DNA from: Vibrio agarilyticus
GTDB lineage: Bacteria > Pseudomonadota > Gammaproteobacteria > Enterobacterales > Vibrionaceae
DNA: 64,000 bases
Assembly (NCBI RefSeq): GCF_012641465.1
Contig: NZ_JABAIK010000018.1
Location: forward strand, 1-64,000
Reading direction: 5' to 3'
This document shows, one piece after another, positions 50,817 to 61,612 of this stretch (positions are counted from its first letter, which is position 1; every line of letters begins with the position of its first letter). Made by a program: the position numbers and the translations under genes. Under the pieces are notes generated by a model. That model did not search any database. It saw only the letters and a list, made by a program, of their open reading frames with translations, and was not told the origin of the DNA.

Positions 50817-51782
50817 ATGACAACAGAACAGACAGCCCCACAAGAAACTACGCCGCCAGTCGAAGCGGGAACGCTATTAAAAAATCGCCGAGAAGCGATA
50901 GGCATGACGCAAAAAGAGGTTGCCAATAAACTGCGACTCAGGATCGCCGTCGTCGAACAATTAGAAGCCAATCAATTTAAAGGCGATCAGGTCGCGACAT
51001 TCACTCGTGGTTATTTGCGTTCTTACGCGAAGCTGGTCGGCTTAGATGAGCACGTTGTGCTGAGCGCGCTTGAGCAAACGGCGGATGTTCAGCCACAAGA
51101 GCAAGTTATGCAAAGCTTTTCTCGAAAAACCTCACAAGCTCAGCACAACAGCCGCATTACTTGGGTGACTTGGGGGGTGTTCCTTACCATTATCGGGATA
51201 TCTTCGATTTGGTGGTGGCAGAACCAACAAGACAATAGTTTAAATGTAGCCGTTGCCACACAAGAAAGTGCGCAAGAGCGCGCGATTATCGAGGAGATTA
51301 CCGTGGCGGCGCCAGCTCCTGCTGCGGCAGACATTTCTGCTCAGCCTCAGAGCCGTGTCGATAATGAACTTGTGCTTGCAAGCGACAGCGCGGAACTAAA
51401 CGCAGCGCCCACAGTAACGACATTGGTCGCAGAGCCTGAATCGAGTGCTGCGCAACTTGAGCCAACGCTTGTTACCACGACATCTGAACTTATCGATGTC
51501 CAACCTGCGGTTATTGAACCTAGTACACCTGCCACACAAAATGGACTGCCTGTTACAGTGATGAATTTTACCGCAGACTGTTGGATTCAAGTTAAGGATG
51601 CCAATGGACGGGTCCTTGCAGAAGGGCTGAAAAAAGCGGGTCAACGAGAGGAATTTTCAGGTAAATCGCCTCTTAAAGTCATCTTAGGTGCCCCTGAAGG
51701 GGTCCAAATGACATTTGCGAGTGAACCTGTTGACCTTTCTGGTTATACTGCAGGCAAAGTTGCACGATTTACCTTACCTTAG
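50817..51782 (+). CDS. rodZ: Cytoskeletal protein RodZ
   Basis: RodZ anchors MreB to the membrane for rod shape. The 321-residue product has a cytoplasmic Xre-type helix-turn-helix (about 18-85, [20 protein letters not shown]), one membrane helix (about 115-135, [16 protein letters not shown]), an Ala/Pro/Thr-rich periplasmic linker and a C-terminal beta domain with [17 protein letters not shown]. The ATG lacks a clear ribosome-binding site. ispG follows after 7 bp. Confidence 0.95.
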   Translation: MTTEQTAPQETTPPVEAGTLLKNRREAIGMTQKEVANKLRLRIAVVEQLEANQFKGDQVATFTRGYLRSYAKLVGLDEHVVLSALEQTADVQPQEQVMQSFSRKTSQAQHNSRITWVTWGVFLTIIGISSIWWWQNQQDNSLNVAVATQESAQERAIIEEITVAAPAPAAADISAQPQSRVDNELVLASDSAELNAAPTVTTLVAEPESSAAQLEPTLVTTTSELIDVQPAVIEPSTPATQNGLPVTVMNFTADCWIQVKDANGRVLAEGLKKAGQREEFSGKSPLKVILGAPEGVQMTFASEPVDLSGYTAGKVARFTLP

Positions 51783-51789
51783 AAACATT

Positions 51790-52908
51790 ATGCATTCAGA
51801 ATCCCCGATTGTGCGTCGTAAGTCGACGCGAATTTATGTTGGTGACGTACCAATTGGTGATGGCGCGCCGATTTCCGTTCAATCCATGACCAACACGCGT
51901 ACCACTGATGTTGAAGCGACAGTGGCACAAATCAAAGCGTTGGAAAATGTTGGCGCAGACATTGTTCGTGTCTCTGTTCCCACAATGGAAGCGGCGGAAG
52001 CGTTTAAACAAATTAAGGCGCAAGTCCGTGTGCCTTTGGTCGCTGATATTCATTTTGATTATCGTATCGCGTTAAAAGTTGCCGAATATGGCGTTGACTG
52101 TTTGCGAATTAATCCAGGTAATATTGGTAATGAAGAGCGAATTCGTTCGGTTGTGGATTGCGCGCGAGACAACAACATTCCAATTCGAATTGGGGTAAAT
52201 GGCGGCTCGCTTGAGAAAGACATTCAGATGAAATATGGCGAGCCGACACCAGAAGCGCTGGTGGAATCGGCGATGCGTCACGTTGATATCCTCGACAGAC
52301 TTAACTTTGATCAATTTAAAGTGAGCGTAAAAGCATCGGATGTGTTTCTAGCGGTGGACTCCTATCGCTTACTGGCGCAAAAGATTGATCAACCACTTCA
52401 CCTTGGTATCACCGAAGCCGGTGGCGCTCGCGCTGGAGCCGTAAAATCTGCGGTTGGCTTAGGTTTGCTTCTTTCTCAAGGTATTGGTGATACTTTGCGT
52501 ATTTCGCTTGCTGCCAACCCTGTAGAAGAGATCAAAGTCGGTTTTGATATCCTGAAATCTTTGCGTATTCGCTCGCGTGGGATCAATTTTATTGCCTGCC
52601 CAAGCTGCTCACGCCAAGAGTTTGATGTTATTGGCACGGTTAACGCCCTTGAGCAGCGTTTGGAAGACATCATTACACCGATGGATGTCTCTATCATTGG
52701 TTGCGTGGTAAATGGACCGGGTGAAGCTGAAGTCTCTCACCTTGGGCTGGCGGGTAGCGCGAGAAAAAGCGCATTTTATGAAGACGGTCAACGTCAAAAA
52801 GAGCGATTTGATAACGACGATCTCGTTAATCAGCTGGAAGCGAAGATTCGTGCAAAAGCAGCACGGTTAGATGAAGAAAATCGCATCCAAATCACAGTTA
52901 AAAATTAA
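51790..52908 (+). CDS. ispG: 4-hydroxy-3-methylbut-2-enyl diphosphate synthase IspG
   Basis: Reductive [4Fe-4S] enzyme in the MEP route to isoprenoids. The 372-residue product has [20 protein letters not shown] at the start, [10 protein letters not shown], and the cluster cysteines in [11 protein letters not shown] and [11 protein letters not shown]. The ATG at 51790 is preferred; the frame reads back 25 codons into rodZ without meaning. The length equals that of E. coli IspG. It depends on the isc system encoded 5 kb upstream. Confidence 0.98.
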   Translation: MHSESPIVRRKSTRIYVGDVPIGDGAPISVQSMTNTRTTDVEATVAQIKALENVGADIVRVSVPTMEAAEAFKQIKAQVRVPLVADIHFDYRIALKVAEYGVDCLRINPGNIGNEERIRSVVDCARDNNIPIRIGVNGGSLEKDIQMKYGEPTPEALVESAMRHVDILDRLNFDQFKVSVKASDVFLAVDSYRLLAQKIDQPLHLGITEAGGARAGAVKSAVGLGLLLSQGIGDTLRISLAANPVEEIKVGFDILKSLRIRSRGINFIACPSCSRQEFDVIGTVNALEQRLEDIITPMDVSIIGCVVNGPGEAEVSHLGLAGSARKSAFYEDGQRQKERFDNDDLVNQLEAKIRAKAARLDEENRIQITVKN

Positions 52909-52936
52909 TCATTTCAACGAAATAACGGTAAGTATT

Positions 52937-54205
52937 GTGGCAAAAACCATTCAAGCAATTCGAGGTATGAACGATTGCCTCCCCACTCAATCGCCACTGT
53001 GGCAGAAATTAGAGAACACAGTAAAACAAGTAGTCAGCGCGTATGGCTACAGCGAAGTTCGTATGCCCATCGTTGAAATGACTCATCTCTTTAGCCGAGC
53101 GATTGGTGAAGTTACCGACGTAGTTGAGAAAGAGATGTATACATTCGACGATCGCAACGGAGACAGCTTATCGCTGCGCCCTGAAGGGACCGCAGGTTGT
53201 GTGCGTGCCGGGATCGAAAACGGTTTACTTTACAATCAAGAACAGCGTCTATGGTACATGGGCCCAATGTTCCGCCATGAGCGTCCACAAAAAGGTCGCT
53301 ATCGTCAATTTCACCAATGTGGTGTCGAAGTATTTGGTCTTGAGGGGCCAGATGTTGACGCAGAGCTGATTATGATGACTGCGCGCTTGTGGCGCGAGCT
53401 TGGTATTGATAAACATGTGCGCTTGGAGCTTAACTCCATTGGCTCACAAGCCGCTCGTGCAGATTATCGCACCGCCTTGATTACATTTTTAGAACAGCAT
53501 ATCGATGTGCTCGATGATGATAGCAAACGTCGCATGCATACCAATCCGCTGCGTGTGCTTGATAGCAAAAACGCAGACGTGCAGGCGATTTTAGTCGATG
53601 CGCCTAAATTGGCAGATTATCTCGACGCCGAATCCAAAGCGCATTTTGCGGGGTTATGTGAACTTCTTGACGCTGCAGGTATCGAATATAGCGTCAATCA
53701 ACGCTTGGTGCGTGGACTTGATTATTACAACCGCACGGTATTTGAGTGGATCACCGAGAGCTTGGGAGCGCAAGGTACAGTATGTGGCGGTGGCCGCTAC
53801 GATGGCTTGGTGGAACAGCTTGGTGGTAAACCGACCACCGCAGTTGGGTTTGCTATGGGCCTTGAGCGTTTGGTACTGATGCTTGAAACGTTGGAATTGA
53901 CCGACGTTCGTCGCGGTGTCGATGTGTATGTGGTGACCGCAGGTGAAGGCACCATGATGGCGGGAATGAAGCTTGCGGAGCAGCTTCGTGAATCGATTGC
54001 TGGCGTGCGAGTCATGAACCATTTTGGCGGCGGCAACTTTAAGAAACAGTTTAAGCGTGCAGATAAAGTGGGCGCAGTCGTTGCTCTCGTTTTAGGTGAA
54101 AACGAAGTCGCAGACGGCACTGTCGTTCTGAAAGATTTGGTTGGCGGCGAGCAAACAACTTACGCGCAAAGTGATGTCGCAGAGCGCATCGCGGCGTTGA
54201 TTTAA
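52937..54205 (+). CDS. hisS: Histidyl-tRNA synthetase
   Basis: Class II synthetase charging tRNA-His. The 422-residue product starts [15 protein letters not shown] and has motif 2 ([17 protein letters not shown]), the histidine-specific [15 protein letters not shown], motif 3 ([15 protein letters not shown]), and the C-terminal anticodon-binding domain. The start is GTG at 52937, by match with E. coli (424 residues); an upstream in-frame ATG at 52871 overlaps ispG and is not supported. Confidence 0.98.
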   Translation: MAKTIQAIRGMNDCLPTQSPLWQKLENTVKQVVSAYGYSEVRMPIVEMTHLFSRAIGEVTDVVEKEMYTFDDRNGDSLSLRPEGTAGCVRAGIENGLLYNQEQRLWYMGPMFRHERPQKGRYRQFHQCGVEVFGLEGPDVDAELIMMTARLWRELGIDKHVRLELNSIGSQAARADYRTALITFLEQHIDVLDDDSKRRMHTNPLRVLDSKNADVQAILVDAPKLADYLDAESKAHFAGLCELLDAAGIEYSVNQRLVRGLDYYNRTVFEWITESLGAQGTVCGGGRYDGLVEQLGGKPTTAVGFAMGLERLVLMLETLELTDVRRGVDVYVVTAGEGTMMAGMKLAEQLRESIAGVRVMNHFGGGNFKKQFKRADKVGAVVALVLGENEVADGTVVLKDLVGGEQTTYAQSDVAERIAALI

Positions 54206-54273
54206 CGCTCAAAAAACAAACTTATTTTTGTGGTCGCAGCAGCGGCCACGACACGTTTTTAAGAGGACAGGAA

Positions 54274-54888
54274 GTGGAACTTTACGATAGCGAAGAGCAA
54301 CAAGTAGAAGCGATCAAAAACTGGTGGCAAGAGAACGGTAAGGCCGTAATTATTGGCGCGGTTGTTGGTTTAGGTGGGCTTTTTGGTTGGCGTTATTATC
54401 AAGACTCGATGATTGAAGCACGTGAAGTGGCTTCGCAAAATTATGCAGTGGTAGTGGCTGAGTTGCAAAGTTCAGGTGTTATTGCTGCGGATCAAGCGCA
54501 AGCGTTCATTGACAGCAATGATGTTAAAGAATATTCCGTTCTCGCGGCAATGCAGTTAGCCAAAGTACAGGTGGAAGCGCAAGACTATCAAGCGGCCCTC
54601 GAGCAGCTTAATTGGGCGAAAAATAACACTCAAGATGTTGCTATGGCTCCGCTTTTAACTTATCGCATTGCGCGCATTGAAGCGCAATTGGGTAATTATG
54701 CAGCTGCAACGGCGGCGCTTGACAGCATTACAGACACAAGCTGGGCTGGTCGTGTGGCCGAGCTGCGTGGTGATATTGCGTTAGAGCAAGGTGAACTTGA
54801 CGCGGCGTATGCTGCATATAGTGAAGCACAACAGGCTGCTGATGCGAGCCAATTGCTGCAAATGAAGCTTGATGATCTTGCAAAGTAA
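54274..54888 (+). CDS. yfgM: YfgM family TPR protein (SecYEG ancillary)
   Basis: YfgM works with PpiD near the Sec translocon. The 204-residue product has a short cytoplasmic N-terminus with EEQQVEAIKNWWQENG, one membrane helix (about 24-42), and periplasmic helical repeats of TPR type (YQAALEQLNWAKNNT, YAAATAALDSITDT). The start is GTG with AGGACAGGAA upstream. bamB follows after 13 bp. Confidence 0.95.
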   Translation: MELYDSEEQQVEAIKNWWQENGKAVIIGAVVGLGGLFGWRYYQDSMIEAREVASQNYAVVVAELQSSGVIAADQAQAFIDSNDVKEYSVLAAMQLAKVQVEAQDYQAALEQLNWAKNNTQDVAMAPLLTYRIARIEAQLGNYAAATAALDSITDTSWAGRVAELRGDIALEQGELDAAYAAYSEAQQAADASQLLQMKLDDLAK

Positions 54889-54901
54889 GGTGAATGGCTG
54901 A

Positions 54902-56062
54902 ATGAAGTCACTGTTGAAAAAAGTTTCATTGGGTGTATTAACTCTGGGCATCTTAGCTGGGTGCTCGAGTGAAGAAGACACCATTGTGATGGCACCGCTG
55001 CCAAGTGTTTCAAGCCAATTTGAGCCAGAGCAGTTGTGGGAAACCTCCGTGGGTGATGGTGTCTCGCACTATTTCTCTCGTTTAGCGCCGACTTTTGCGT
55101 ACGACAAGATTTTTGTTGCAAGTCGCGATGGGGTGGTTAAAGCTCTGGACCCGGCAACGGGTAACGAACTGTGGCAAATTGATGTTGTTGATGGAAGTCA
55201 GCCTCGTCTTTCAGGCGGTTTGACTGCGGCTTACAGTAAGGTGTTTGTTGGCAGTGAAAATGGCGATGTTATTGCGTTAAACGAACAAACTGGCGAAGAG
55301 CTGTGGCGAACTGCGATTCAGGCCGAAGTCCTGAGCACGCCGATTGCGGATGCTGGGTTAATTTTACTCAACACCGGTAATGGTGCGCTAGTGGCGCTCG
55401 ATCAAGAAACGGGTGAGTCTCGTTGGACCATTAGCACCGAAGTGCCTAATTTGACCTTGCGTGGCGCCAGTACGCCTGTAGCGGCTTCAGGGGGCGTTTT
55501 CTGGGGTACGGCAAGTGGTCGTTTAGCGGCAGCCATTGTCGAACGTGGCCAACTGTTGTGGCAACAGCCGGTTGGAACGCCAAAAGGTGCGACGGAAATC
55601 GATCGATTGATCGACGTCGATGCTGCGCCATTATTGCTAGGCAGCACGTTGTACACCATTGGCTTTAACGGTCAATTGATTGCGATTGACTTACGTTCTG
55701 GTCAAGCGTCGTGGAAACGTAATTACTCGTCGGCCACTGATATGGGGACCGATGGTAGCCGCTTATTTGTTGTGACCGACAAAGATCATCTTGTTGCAGT
55801 GGATGCGCGCAGTGGTACTGAGCTTTGGCAAAATACCGCGTTAGAATATCGCCAACTTACGGCACCAGTGGTCATTGACGATTATCTTGTCGTTGCGGAT
55901 ACATTGGGCTACTTGCACTGGCTGAATCGAGATACGGGTGAGTTTGTGGCTCAGCAGTTGATCGATGGTAGTGGTATTGCCGTTGCCCCAATACGTTTGA
56001 GTGATGGCTACCTTGTGGTGAGTCGCAATGGTGATGTAAAGAAACTCACCATCAAACAATAA
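54902..56062 (+). CDS. bamB: Outer membrane assembly lipoprotein BamB
   Basis: Component of the BAM complex that inserts beta-barrel proteins. The 386-residue product has a lipoprotein signal ending LAGC near residue 21 and an eight-bladed propeller of PQQ-like repeats (VKALDPATGNELWQ, VIALNEQTGEELWR, LVALDQETGESRW, LVAVDARSGTELWQ). The length fits E. coli BamB (392). A strong terminator follows. Confidence 0.97.
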   Translation: MKSLLKKVSLGVLTLGILAGCSSEEDTIVMAPLPSVSSQFEPEQLWETSVGDGVSHYFSRLAPTFAYDKIFVASRDGVVKALDPATGNELWQIDVVDGSQPRLSGGLTAAYSKVFVGSENGDVIALNEQTGEELWRTAIQAEVLSTPIADAGLILLNTGNGALVALDQETGESRWTISTEVPNLTLRGASTPVAASGGVFWGTASGRLAAAIVERGQLLWQQPVGTPKGATEIDRLIDVDAAPLLLGSTLYTIGFNGQLIAIDLRSGQASWKRNYSSATDMGTDGSRLFVVTDKDHLVAVDARSGTELWQNTALEYRQLTAPVVIDDYLVVADTLGYLHWLNRDTGEFVAQQLIDGSGIAVAPIRLSDGYLVVSRNGDVKKLTIKQ

Positions 56063-56082
56063 TTTCGTGATACAATTCACAA

Positions 56083-56118
56083 ACGGCTCCTGGCTGGAAA
56101 CAACCAGGAGCCGTTTTA
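56083..56118 (+). terminator. Terminator after bamB
   Basis: ACGGCTCCTGG and CCAGGAGCCGT form an 11-bp stem followed by TTTATT. It separates the rodZ-ispG-hisS-yfgM-bamB run from der. Confidence 0.93.
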
Positions 56119-56168
56119 TTGCGCTCATTTTGGTTTTTTGAGCGTATAGTAACAATATGTTGTGTCGC

Positions 56169-56237
56169 TATATTCCCAAGTGACTTCACGTTAAGGCTTA
56201 CACGGTATTTGATGTGAGCTTAGGTGATTTGGGTATA
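56169..56237 (+). repeat. Short hairpin form of the intergenic repeat (69 bp)
   Basis: TATATTCCCAAGTGACTTCACG at the left is mirrored by TTAGGTGATTTGGGTATA at the right. It has the family's terminal sequences but none of the shared body, so it is either a minimal member or a related element. It lies between bamB and der. Confidence 0.6.
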
Positions 56238-56271
56238 ACGACATCAAGCTGATAGTGATATAGAGGTTATT

Positions 56272-57765
56272 ATGGTCCCTGTTGTCGCGCTGGTCGGGCG
56301 CCCAAACGTCGGTAAATCTACTTTGTTTAACCGATTAACTCGCTCGCGCGATGCGCTTGTTGCGGATTTTCCTGGTTTAACTCGTGACCGCAAATATGGT
56401 CAAGCGAAAATTGGCGAGCACGATTTTATTGTGATTGATACCGGCGGTATTGATGGCAGTGAAGAGGGTGTTGAAACCAAAATGGCAGAGCAATCCCTCG
56501 CAGCGATTGATGAAGCGGATGTTGTGCTGTTTTTAGTTGATGGCCGTGCGGGCCTGACTGCCGCAGATCAAGCCATTGCGACTCATCTGCGTAAGATTTC
56601 AAAACCGGCTATGCTCGTGGTTAACAAAATTGATGGTATTGATGCAGATGCAGCTTGCGCTGAGTTTTGGCAGTTGGGTGTGGGCGACATGTACCAAATT
56701 GCCGCCGCTCATGGTCGTGGCGTTACCGCTTTGATTGAGCGTGCTCTGGATCCTTTCTTTGATGGATTACTGAGCAGCGAAGGCCAAGACGGTGAGATTG
56801 AAGATCTGACTGAATTTGAAGATCTTGAGGATGAGTCACTCGATTACACCGAAGAAGAAGCGCAGGCGGCTTTTGAGCGTCTACAAGCTCAGCCAATCAA
56901 GTTGGCAATTATCGGACGTCCAAACGTAGGCAAATCAACATTAACTAACCGAATTTTGGGAGAAGAACGTGTTGTTGTTTACGATATGCCGGGGACCACG
57001 CGCGATTCGATCTTTATTCCGATGGAGCGTAATGGCCGTGAATATGTTCTGATTGATACGGCAGGTGTTCGTCGCCGTGGTCGAATTAATGAAACGGTTG
57101 AAAAATTCTCAGTCGTGAAGACCTTGAAAGCGGTTGAAGAGGCGAACGTCGTTCTCCTTGTGATTGACGCGCGCGAGAACATCTCAGATCAAGATCTTAG
57201 CTTACTTGGCTTTGCGCTTAATTCTGGCCGTTCAATCGTGATTGCGGTGAATAAATGGGATGGTCTGACAGAAGAGATCAAAGAGAGCGTGAAAAAAGAG
57301 CTGGATCGCCGTCTCGGTTTTGTTGATTTTGCGCGCATTCACTTTATCTCTGCACTGCATGGTACTGGTGTCGGTCACCTATTTGAATCGGTTGATGAAG
57401 CGTATAAATCTGCCACCACGCGTGTTGGGACTTCAGTACTGACTCGTATTATGAAAATGGCAACTGACGATCACCAGCCTCCAATGGTGCGGGGTCGTCG
57501 TGTTAAGCTGAAATACGCTCACGCCGGCGGTTATAACCCGCCTATTGTTGTCGTGCATGGCAATATGGTGAAAGAGTTACCAGATTCATACAAGCGTTAT
57601 CTAATGAACTACTACCGTAAGTCATTGGAAATAATGGGTACGCCAATTCGAATTCAGTTCCAAAACAGCGTTAACCCATTTGAAAATCGCACCAGCAAAT
57701 TAACGCTGTCTCAAGAGCGTCAACGCAAACGAATGATGAGCGCGGTAAAAAATCGCGGTAAATAA
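56272..57765 (+). CDS. der: Ribosome-assembly GTPase Der (EngA)
   Basis: Tandem-GTPase needed for 50S subunit maturation. The 497-residue product has two G domains, each with GRPNVGKST (about residues 8 and 211), DTGG / DTAG switch motifs and NKxD (VNKIDG and VNKWDG), and a C-terminal KH-like domain ([12 protein letters not shown]). An acidic linker (about 165-195) joins the G domains. It is followed by a terminator. Confidence 0.98.
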   Translation: MVPVVALVGRPNVGKSTLFNRLTRSRDALVADFPGLTRDRKYGQAKIGEHDFIVIDTGGIDGSEEGVETKMAEQSLAAIDEADVVLFLVDGRAGLTAADQAIATHLRKISKPAMLVVNKIDGIDADAACAEFWQLGVGDMYQIAAAHGRGVTALIERALDPFFDGLLSSEGQDGEIEDLTEFEDLEDESLDYTEEEAQAAFERLQAQPIKLAIIGRPNVGKSTLTNRILGEERVVVYDMPGTTRDSIFIPMERNGREYVLIDTAGVRRRGRINETVEKFSVVKTLKAVEEANVVLLVIDARENISDQDLSLLGFALNSGRSIVIAVNKWDGLTEEIKESVKKELDRRLGFVDFARIHFISALHGTGVGHLFESVDEAYKSATTRVGTSVLTRIMKMATDDHQPPMVRGRRVKLKYAHAGGYNPPIVVVHGNMVKELPDSYKRYLMNYYRKSLEIMGTPIRIQFQNSVNPFENRTSKLTLSQERQRKRMMSAVKNRGK

Positions 57766-57783
57766 CACGCTCTCTTCGTGACC

Positions 57784-57811
57784 AACCCAAGCTTAGGCTT
57801 GGGTTTTTTTT
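57784..57811 (+). terminator. Intrinsic terminator after der
   Basis: AACCCAAGC and GCTTGGGTT form a stem around a short loop, followed by a run of T. Confidence 0.92.
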
Positions 57812-58290
57812 GTTTAAAACTTCGCTTAATCTCATCGATTGATGAGTTACGTTTGACCGTATCGCCACTTTAATGATCTTTTTATTTAATGCTGATTTGA
57901 TCATTAAATGGATTGTTGTGTAGGTATTTATATCGCTATAAATCCAAATGCAGCATATGTAACTTATGCTTTCGGTAAGTGGTGATATAAATATTCTTTT
58001 AAGGGGAGATCGCTGATCAAAAGCGTTAAAGGAAATGATCAGGTAAAGATCTTGGAGCGGTTGCGTCGGATCAACACCAGTCCACGCTGGCTATGCCACT
58101 ATACCCATCTCACTTGACGTTGCAGCGCTTCTCGTTACAAAGTCAGGGACGGGCACTTACAAACCTCACCACCTAGTTTATCTGTGGTCACGAAGTGCTC
58201 AGAGGCTGTGCTCGTTTGCCGCCTATCTGCAATGCCAGTTGTTTGGGTATAGAACGAAAATGTCACACGTTCGAGTTGGAAGAAGATGAA
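57812..58290. other. der-yfgJ intergenic region
   Basis: 480 bp with repeat copy 5 (listed) and no convincing gene. TTTAATGATC (57869-57878) and GATCATTAAA (57899-57908) are perfect 10-bp inverted repeats with 20 bp between, and CTGATCA/TGATCAG form another pair at about 58013-58042. A frame from about 57996 reads KGNDQVKILERLRRINTSPR but has no start codon. Confidence 0.5.
58100..58251 (+). repeat. Intergenic repeat, copy 5 (152 bp, with insert)
   Basis: Bounded by TATACCC and GGGTATA, with CTTGACGTTGCAGCGCTTCT, TACAAACCTCACCACCTAG and GCTCAGAGGCTGTGCTCG. It shares with copy 3 the extra GGTCACGAAGT block, and has in addition an AAGTCAGGGACGGG segment not present elsewhere. Its right end is 39 bp before yfgJ and may carry part of that gene's promoter. 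Confidence 0.87.
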
Positions 58291-58515
58291 ATGTCAGAAA
58301 ATACGTGCCCCAAGTGTCTTAATCCACTCGTGTGGCAGGCGCATTACCACTGTTTGCCATGCAATATAGAGTATCAAAAGCGCGCACTTTGCCCCGATTG
58401 TGGTAGTGAGATGGAGAAGTTACAGGCGTGCGGCGCAGCAAATTACTTTTGCCCGCGATGCAACGAGCTAAAATCCAAATCGCGCATTCGTTTTGATTTT
58501 ATACCAATCGATTAA
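58291..58515 (+). CDS. yfgJ: Zinc-ribbon protein YfgJ
   Basis: A 74-residue protein with four CxxC pairs: CPKC, CLPC, CPDC and CPRC, giving two zinc ribbons in tandem. It matches E. coli YfgJ (71) in layout. The function is unknown. The ATG at 58291 follows GGAAGAAG; the frame reads upstream 32 codons into the repeat without meaning. Its stop is 3 bp from the stop of convergent xseA. Confidence 0.88.
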   Translation: MSENTCPKCLNPLVWQAHYHCLPCNIEYQKRALCPDCGSEMEKLQACGAANYFCPRCNELKSKSRIRFDFIPID

Positions 58516-58518
58516 TTC

Positions 58519-59847
58519 TTAATCAACGGTTGAGTGTAACTCGCCATTTGCAAGTCGAGTGATGAGTCGAGTGCCACTTGCGACGTGACTGGCGTCTGTC
58601 ACAATCTGTCCTGAGTTGGTTTGAGTAATTGAGTAGCCACGCTTCAAGGTTGCGAGCGGACTTACGGTATCGAGTTTTTCTGCGCTTAGTGCAAACTCGT
58701 GACGTCGCTGGGTAAGATGGCTGCGCATGCTTTGCACCAAGCGTTGTTCCAGAGCGCTAAATTGGTTACGTTGCGTCGCTAACGTTTGTGTGGGAGATGC
58801 ACGATACAAACGGTGCTGTTGACGTTCAAGAGATTGCAGCGCTCGGTTGATTTGAGTGGGCAATGCTTGTTTGAGCCGTGTTTCGAGCTCATCGAGACGC
58901 TGCTGTTGCTGCTGCACTTGATAGCGCGGGTGACGACGTTCAAGTTGACGCTCAAGTCGCTCAATTTTTGATTGGCGCAGGTTTAAGTAATTACGCATCG
59001 TCGCTTGAAGACGTGTCTGTAAGTGGCCGACGGCTTGAGTCTTGTGTTGGGTATCTCGGCTGACCAATTCAGCGGCGGCTGACGGCGTTGGCGCGCGTAA
59101 ATCCGCAACCAAATCGGCAATAGTGACATCAATTTCATGCCCGACCGCGCTAATAATGGGAATGTGGCTTGCGATAATGGTACGAGCGACGATTTCGTCA
59201 TTAAAGCACCATAAATCTTCTAGTGAACCACCGCCACGGCCCACAATGAGCACATCACACTCCTTGCGCTCGTTCGCGCGACCAATGGCTTGGGCAATTT
59301 GTATTGCTGCTCCTTCCCCCTGCACTAAGCTTGGGTAAATCACCACTGACAGGGTCGGATCGCGACGTTTTAAGACATCTAAGATGTCATATAACGCAGC
59401 ACCGGTTTTCGACGTAATAACGCCAACACGTTGAGGGTGCTCTGGAATCGGACGCTTTCTTGATTGAGCAAATAAGCCCTCAGCGGCCAATTTCATTTTG
59501 AGAGCATCAAATTGCTGTTGCAAACGGCCGTCGCCTTCAGGCTGCATACTCTCAATAATCAATTGATAGTCGCCGCGTGGCTCATACAGCGACAAGCGTG
59601 CTTTGACCAGGACTTGTTGGCCGTTCGCAGGCTTAAAATTGACGAAGCGATTATTACCTCGAAACATGGCGCATTTTACCTGTGCCATTGTATCTTTGAG
59701 AGTGAGGTACCAGTGACCGGAGACTGGAGCGGAGAAGTTAGAAATCTCACCGACAAGCCAGACGATTCCCATTTCGTTTTCAAGTAACAAACGCACCTCG
59801 GCGTTTAACCGTGAAACCGTAAAGATATTGGGGTTGGTTGAAGGCAA
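58519..59847 (-). CDS. xseA: Exodeoxyribonuclease VII large subunit
   Basis: Degrades single-stranded DNA with XseB. The 442-residue product has [16 protein letters not shown] and the N-terminal OB fold ([18 protein letters not shown]), the catalytic region [12 protein letters not shown] and [11 protein letters not shown], and a long coiled-coil C-terminal half. The start is probably TTG at 59847, aligning with E. coli MLPSQSP; an in-frame ATG at 59895 lies further up with no ribosome-binding site. xseB is not in the window. It is divergent from guaB. Confidence 0.95.
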   Translation of the reverse strand: MPSTNPNIFTVSRLNAEVRLLLENEMGIVWLVGEISNFSAPVSGHWYLTLKDTMAQVKCAMFRGNNRFVNFKPANGQQVLVKARLSLYEPRGDYQLIIESMQPEGDGRLQQQFDALKMKLAAEGLFAQSRKRPIPEHPQRVGVITSKTGAALYDILDVLKRRDPTLSVVIYPSLVQGEGAAIQIAQAIGRANERKECDVLIVGRGGGSLEDLWCFNDEIVARTIIASHIPIISAVGHEIDVTIADLVADLRAPTPSAAAELVSRDTQHKTQAVGHLQTRLQATMRNYLNLRQSKIERLERQLERRHPRYQVQQQQQRLDELETRLKQALPTQINRALQSLERQQHRLYRASPTQTLATQRNQFSALEQRLVQSMRSHLTQRRHEFALSAEKLDTVSPLATLKRGYSITQTNSGQIVTDASHVASGTRLITRLANGELHSTVD

Positions 59848-59936
59848 GCTAATCTCGTGGGCGTGAATATGGAAATTAGCGGCAATATAATACATAGCAA
59901 GGGGGGTAATGCAACAAAAAAATATAAAAAATTTGT

Positions 59937-59964
59937 AGTCAATCGTTTGCGTTCGCCGTATAAT
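59937..59964 (+). promoter_or_regulatory. PurR-like box and promoter of guaBA
   Basis: AGTCAATCGTTTGCGT (59937-59952) matches 13 of 16 positions of the PurR operator ACGCAAACGTTTGCGT, and a TATAAT -10 box follows at 59959-59964. A -35 element is poor (TTGTAG at 59933, 20-bp spacer). In E. coli guaBA is PurR-repressed, so this is the expected place. Confidence 0.72.
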
Positions 59965-60052
59965 CCCTCCGCAATATCTAATCCAAATTCTTTTTGACTG
60001 TTTGAAAAAGCTTGGATTTTTCTTCTACCTCCTCTGTTGTGAGATATTGCAA

Positions 60053-61516
60053 ATGTTAAGAATTGCCAAAGAAGCGCTGACGTTCGACGACGTACTTCTC
60101 GTTCCAGCACACTCCACCGTTCTCCCAAATACAGCCGATCTTCGCACTCGACTTACTAAAAACATCACACTCAATATTCCGATGTTATCCGCATCAATGG
60201 ATACCGTTACTGAAGCTCGCCTAGCCATCGCGTTAGCGCAAGAGGGCGGTATCGGCTTTATTCATAAAAATATGTCGATTGAGCAGCAAGCTGCTGAAGT
60301 TCGTAAGGTGAAAAAGTTTGAAGCGGGCGTGGTAACGGATCCCGTTACTGTGAGCCCAGAGGCGACCATCGCTGATGTTGTTGCGCTGACGGATAAACAC
60401 GGCTTTGCAGGTTTTCCTGTTGTGGCAGAAAACAATGAGTTAGTTGGTATCATTACCGGTCGTGATGTGCGTTTTGTGACTGATTTAACCAAAACGGTCG
60501 CTTCTGTTATGACGCCAAAAGCGCGTTTGGCCAGTGTTCAAGAGGGCGCGACTCGCGCGGAAGTGCAGGAAAAAATGCACGAAGCACGCGTTGAGAAAGT
60601 GCTGGTTGTCAATGATGAGTTTCAGTTAACTGGAATGATCACCGCGAAGGACTTCCACAAAGCGGAGCGTAAACCAAACGCGTGTAAAGACATTGAAGGA
60701 CGCCTTCGCGTTGGCGCGGCAGTTGGCGCTGGCGCTGGTAATGAAGAACGTGTGAAAGCATTAGTTGAAGCGGGCGTTGACGTGTTGCTCATCGATTCCT
60801 CTCATGGTCATTCAGAAGGCGTTTTAAACCGCATTCGCGAAACGCGTGCAGCCTACCCTGAATTAGATATCATTGGTGGTAACGTTGCGACGGCATCGGG
60901 TGCTCGTGCCCTAATTGAAGCGGGTGTGAGCGCGGTAAAAGTGGGTATTGGCCCAGGTTCTATTTGTACTACTCGTATTGTTACGGGCGTTGGCGTTCCA
61001 CAAGTGACCGCCATTGCGGATGCAGCTGCAGTGGCCGATGAATATGGTATTCCGGTGATTGCCGATGGCGGTATTCGTTTCTCTGGCGATATTTGTAAAG
61101 CGATAGCGGCTGGCGCGTCGTGCGTTATGGTTGGCTCTATGCTGGCAGGAACGGAAGAAGCGCCGGGTGAGGTTATTCTATTTAATGGCCGTTCTTACAA
61201 AGCTTATCGTGGCATGGGCTCATTAGGCGCTATGTCTCAGGGCTCATCTGATCGTTATTTCCAGACCGATAACGCGGCAGACAAACTGGTACCTGAAGGG
61301 ATTGAAGGTCGTATCGCTTATAAAGGGCGCTTGAAAGAAATTGTTCACCAGCAAATGGGTGGCTTGCGTTCAAGTATGGGGCTAACAGGTTCTGCGACAG
61401 TAGAAGATTTGCGCACAAAAGCAGAGTTTGTCCGAATTTCTGGTGCAGGCATGCAAGAATCGCATGTTCATGACGTACAAATCACTAAAGAAGCGCCAAA
61501 CTACCGTCTCGGATAA
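60053..61516 (+). CDS. guaB: Inosine-5'-monophosphate dehydrogenase
   Basis: Converts IMP to XMP, the first committed step to GMP. The 487-residue product has [18 protein letters not shown] at the start, two CBS domains (about 93-205), and the catalytic loop [17 protein letters not shown] with the active-site cysteine. The ATG at 60053 is chosen by match with E. coli (488). guaA lies 96 bp downstream. Confidence 0.99.
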   Translation: MLRIAKEALTFDDVLLVPAHSTVLPNTADLRTRLTKNITLNIPMLSASMDTVTEARLAIALAQEGGIGFIHKNMSIEQQAAEVRKVKKFEAGVVTDPVTVSPEATIADVVALTDKHGFAGFPVVAENNELVGIITGRDVRFVTDLTKTVASVMTPKARLASVQEGATRAEVQEKMHEARVEKVLVVNDEFQLTGMITAKDFHKAERKPNACKDIEGRLRVGAAVGAGAGNEERVKALVEAGVDVLLIDSSHGHSEGVLNRIRETRAAYPELDIIGGNVATASGARALIEAGVSAVKVGIGPGSICTTRIVTGVGVPQVTAIADAAAVADEYGIPVIADGGIRFSGDICKAIAAGASCVMVGSMLAGTEEAPGEVILFNGRSYKAYRGMGSLGAMSQGSSDRYFQTDNAADKLVPEGIEGRIAYKGRLKEIVHQQMGGLRSSMGLTGSATVEDLRTKAEFVRISGAGMQESHVHDVQITKEAPNYRLG

Positions 61517-61557
61517 AATCGACGGAAACGTTTGCTTTTTTCCTTGAAGCATTGAGA

Positions 61558-61584
61558 CGGGGCGAGTAAACTCGCCCCGATTTT
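61558..61584 (+). terminator. Strong hairpin between guaB and guaA
   Basis: CGGGGCGAG-TAAA-CTCGCCCCG is a perfect 9-bp GC-rich stem followed by ATTTTC. It looks like a terminator or attenuator inside the guaBA operon. The T run has only four bases, so termination may be partial. Confidence 0.6.
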
Positions 61585-61612
61585 CAAATATTTTGTGATA
61601 AGACTGCCTACA

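Noticed and set aside
57957-58130. Frame reading KGNDQVKILERLRRINTSPR before repeat copy 5
   Set aside because: No start codon after the preceding stop, and it ends inside the repeat.
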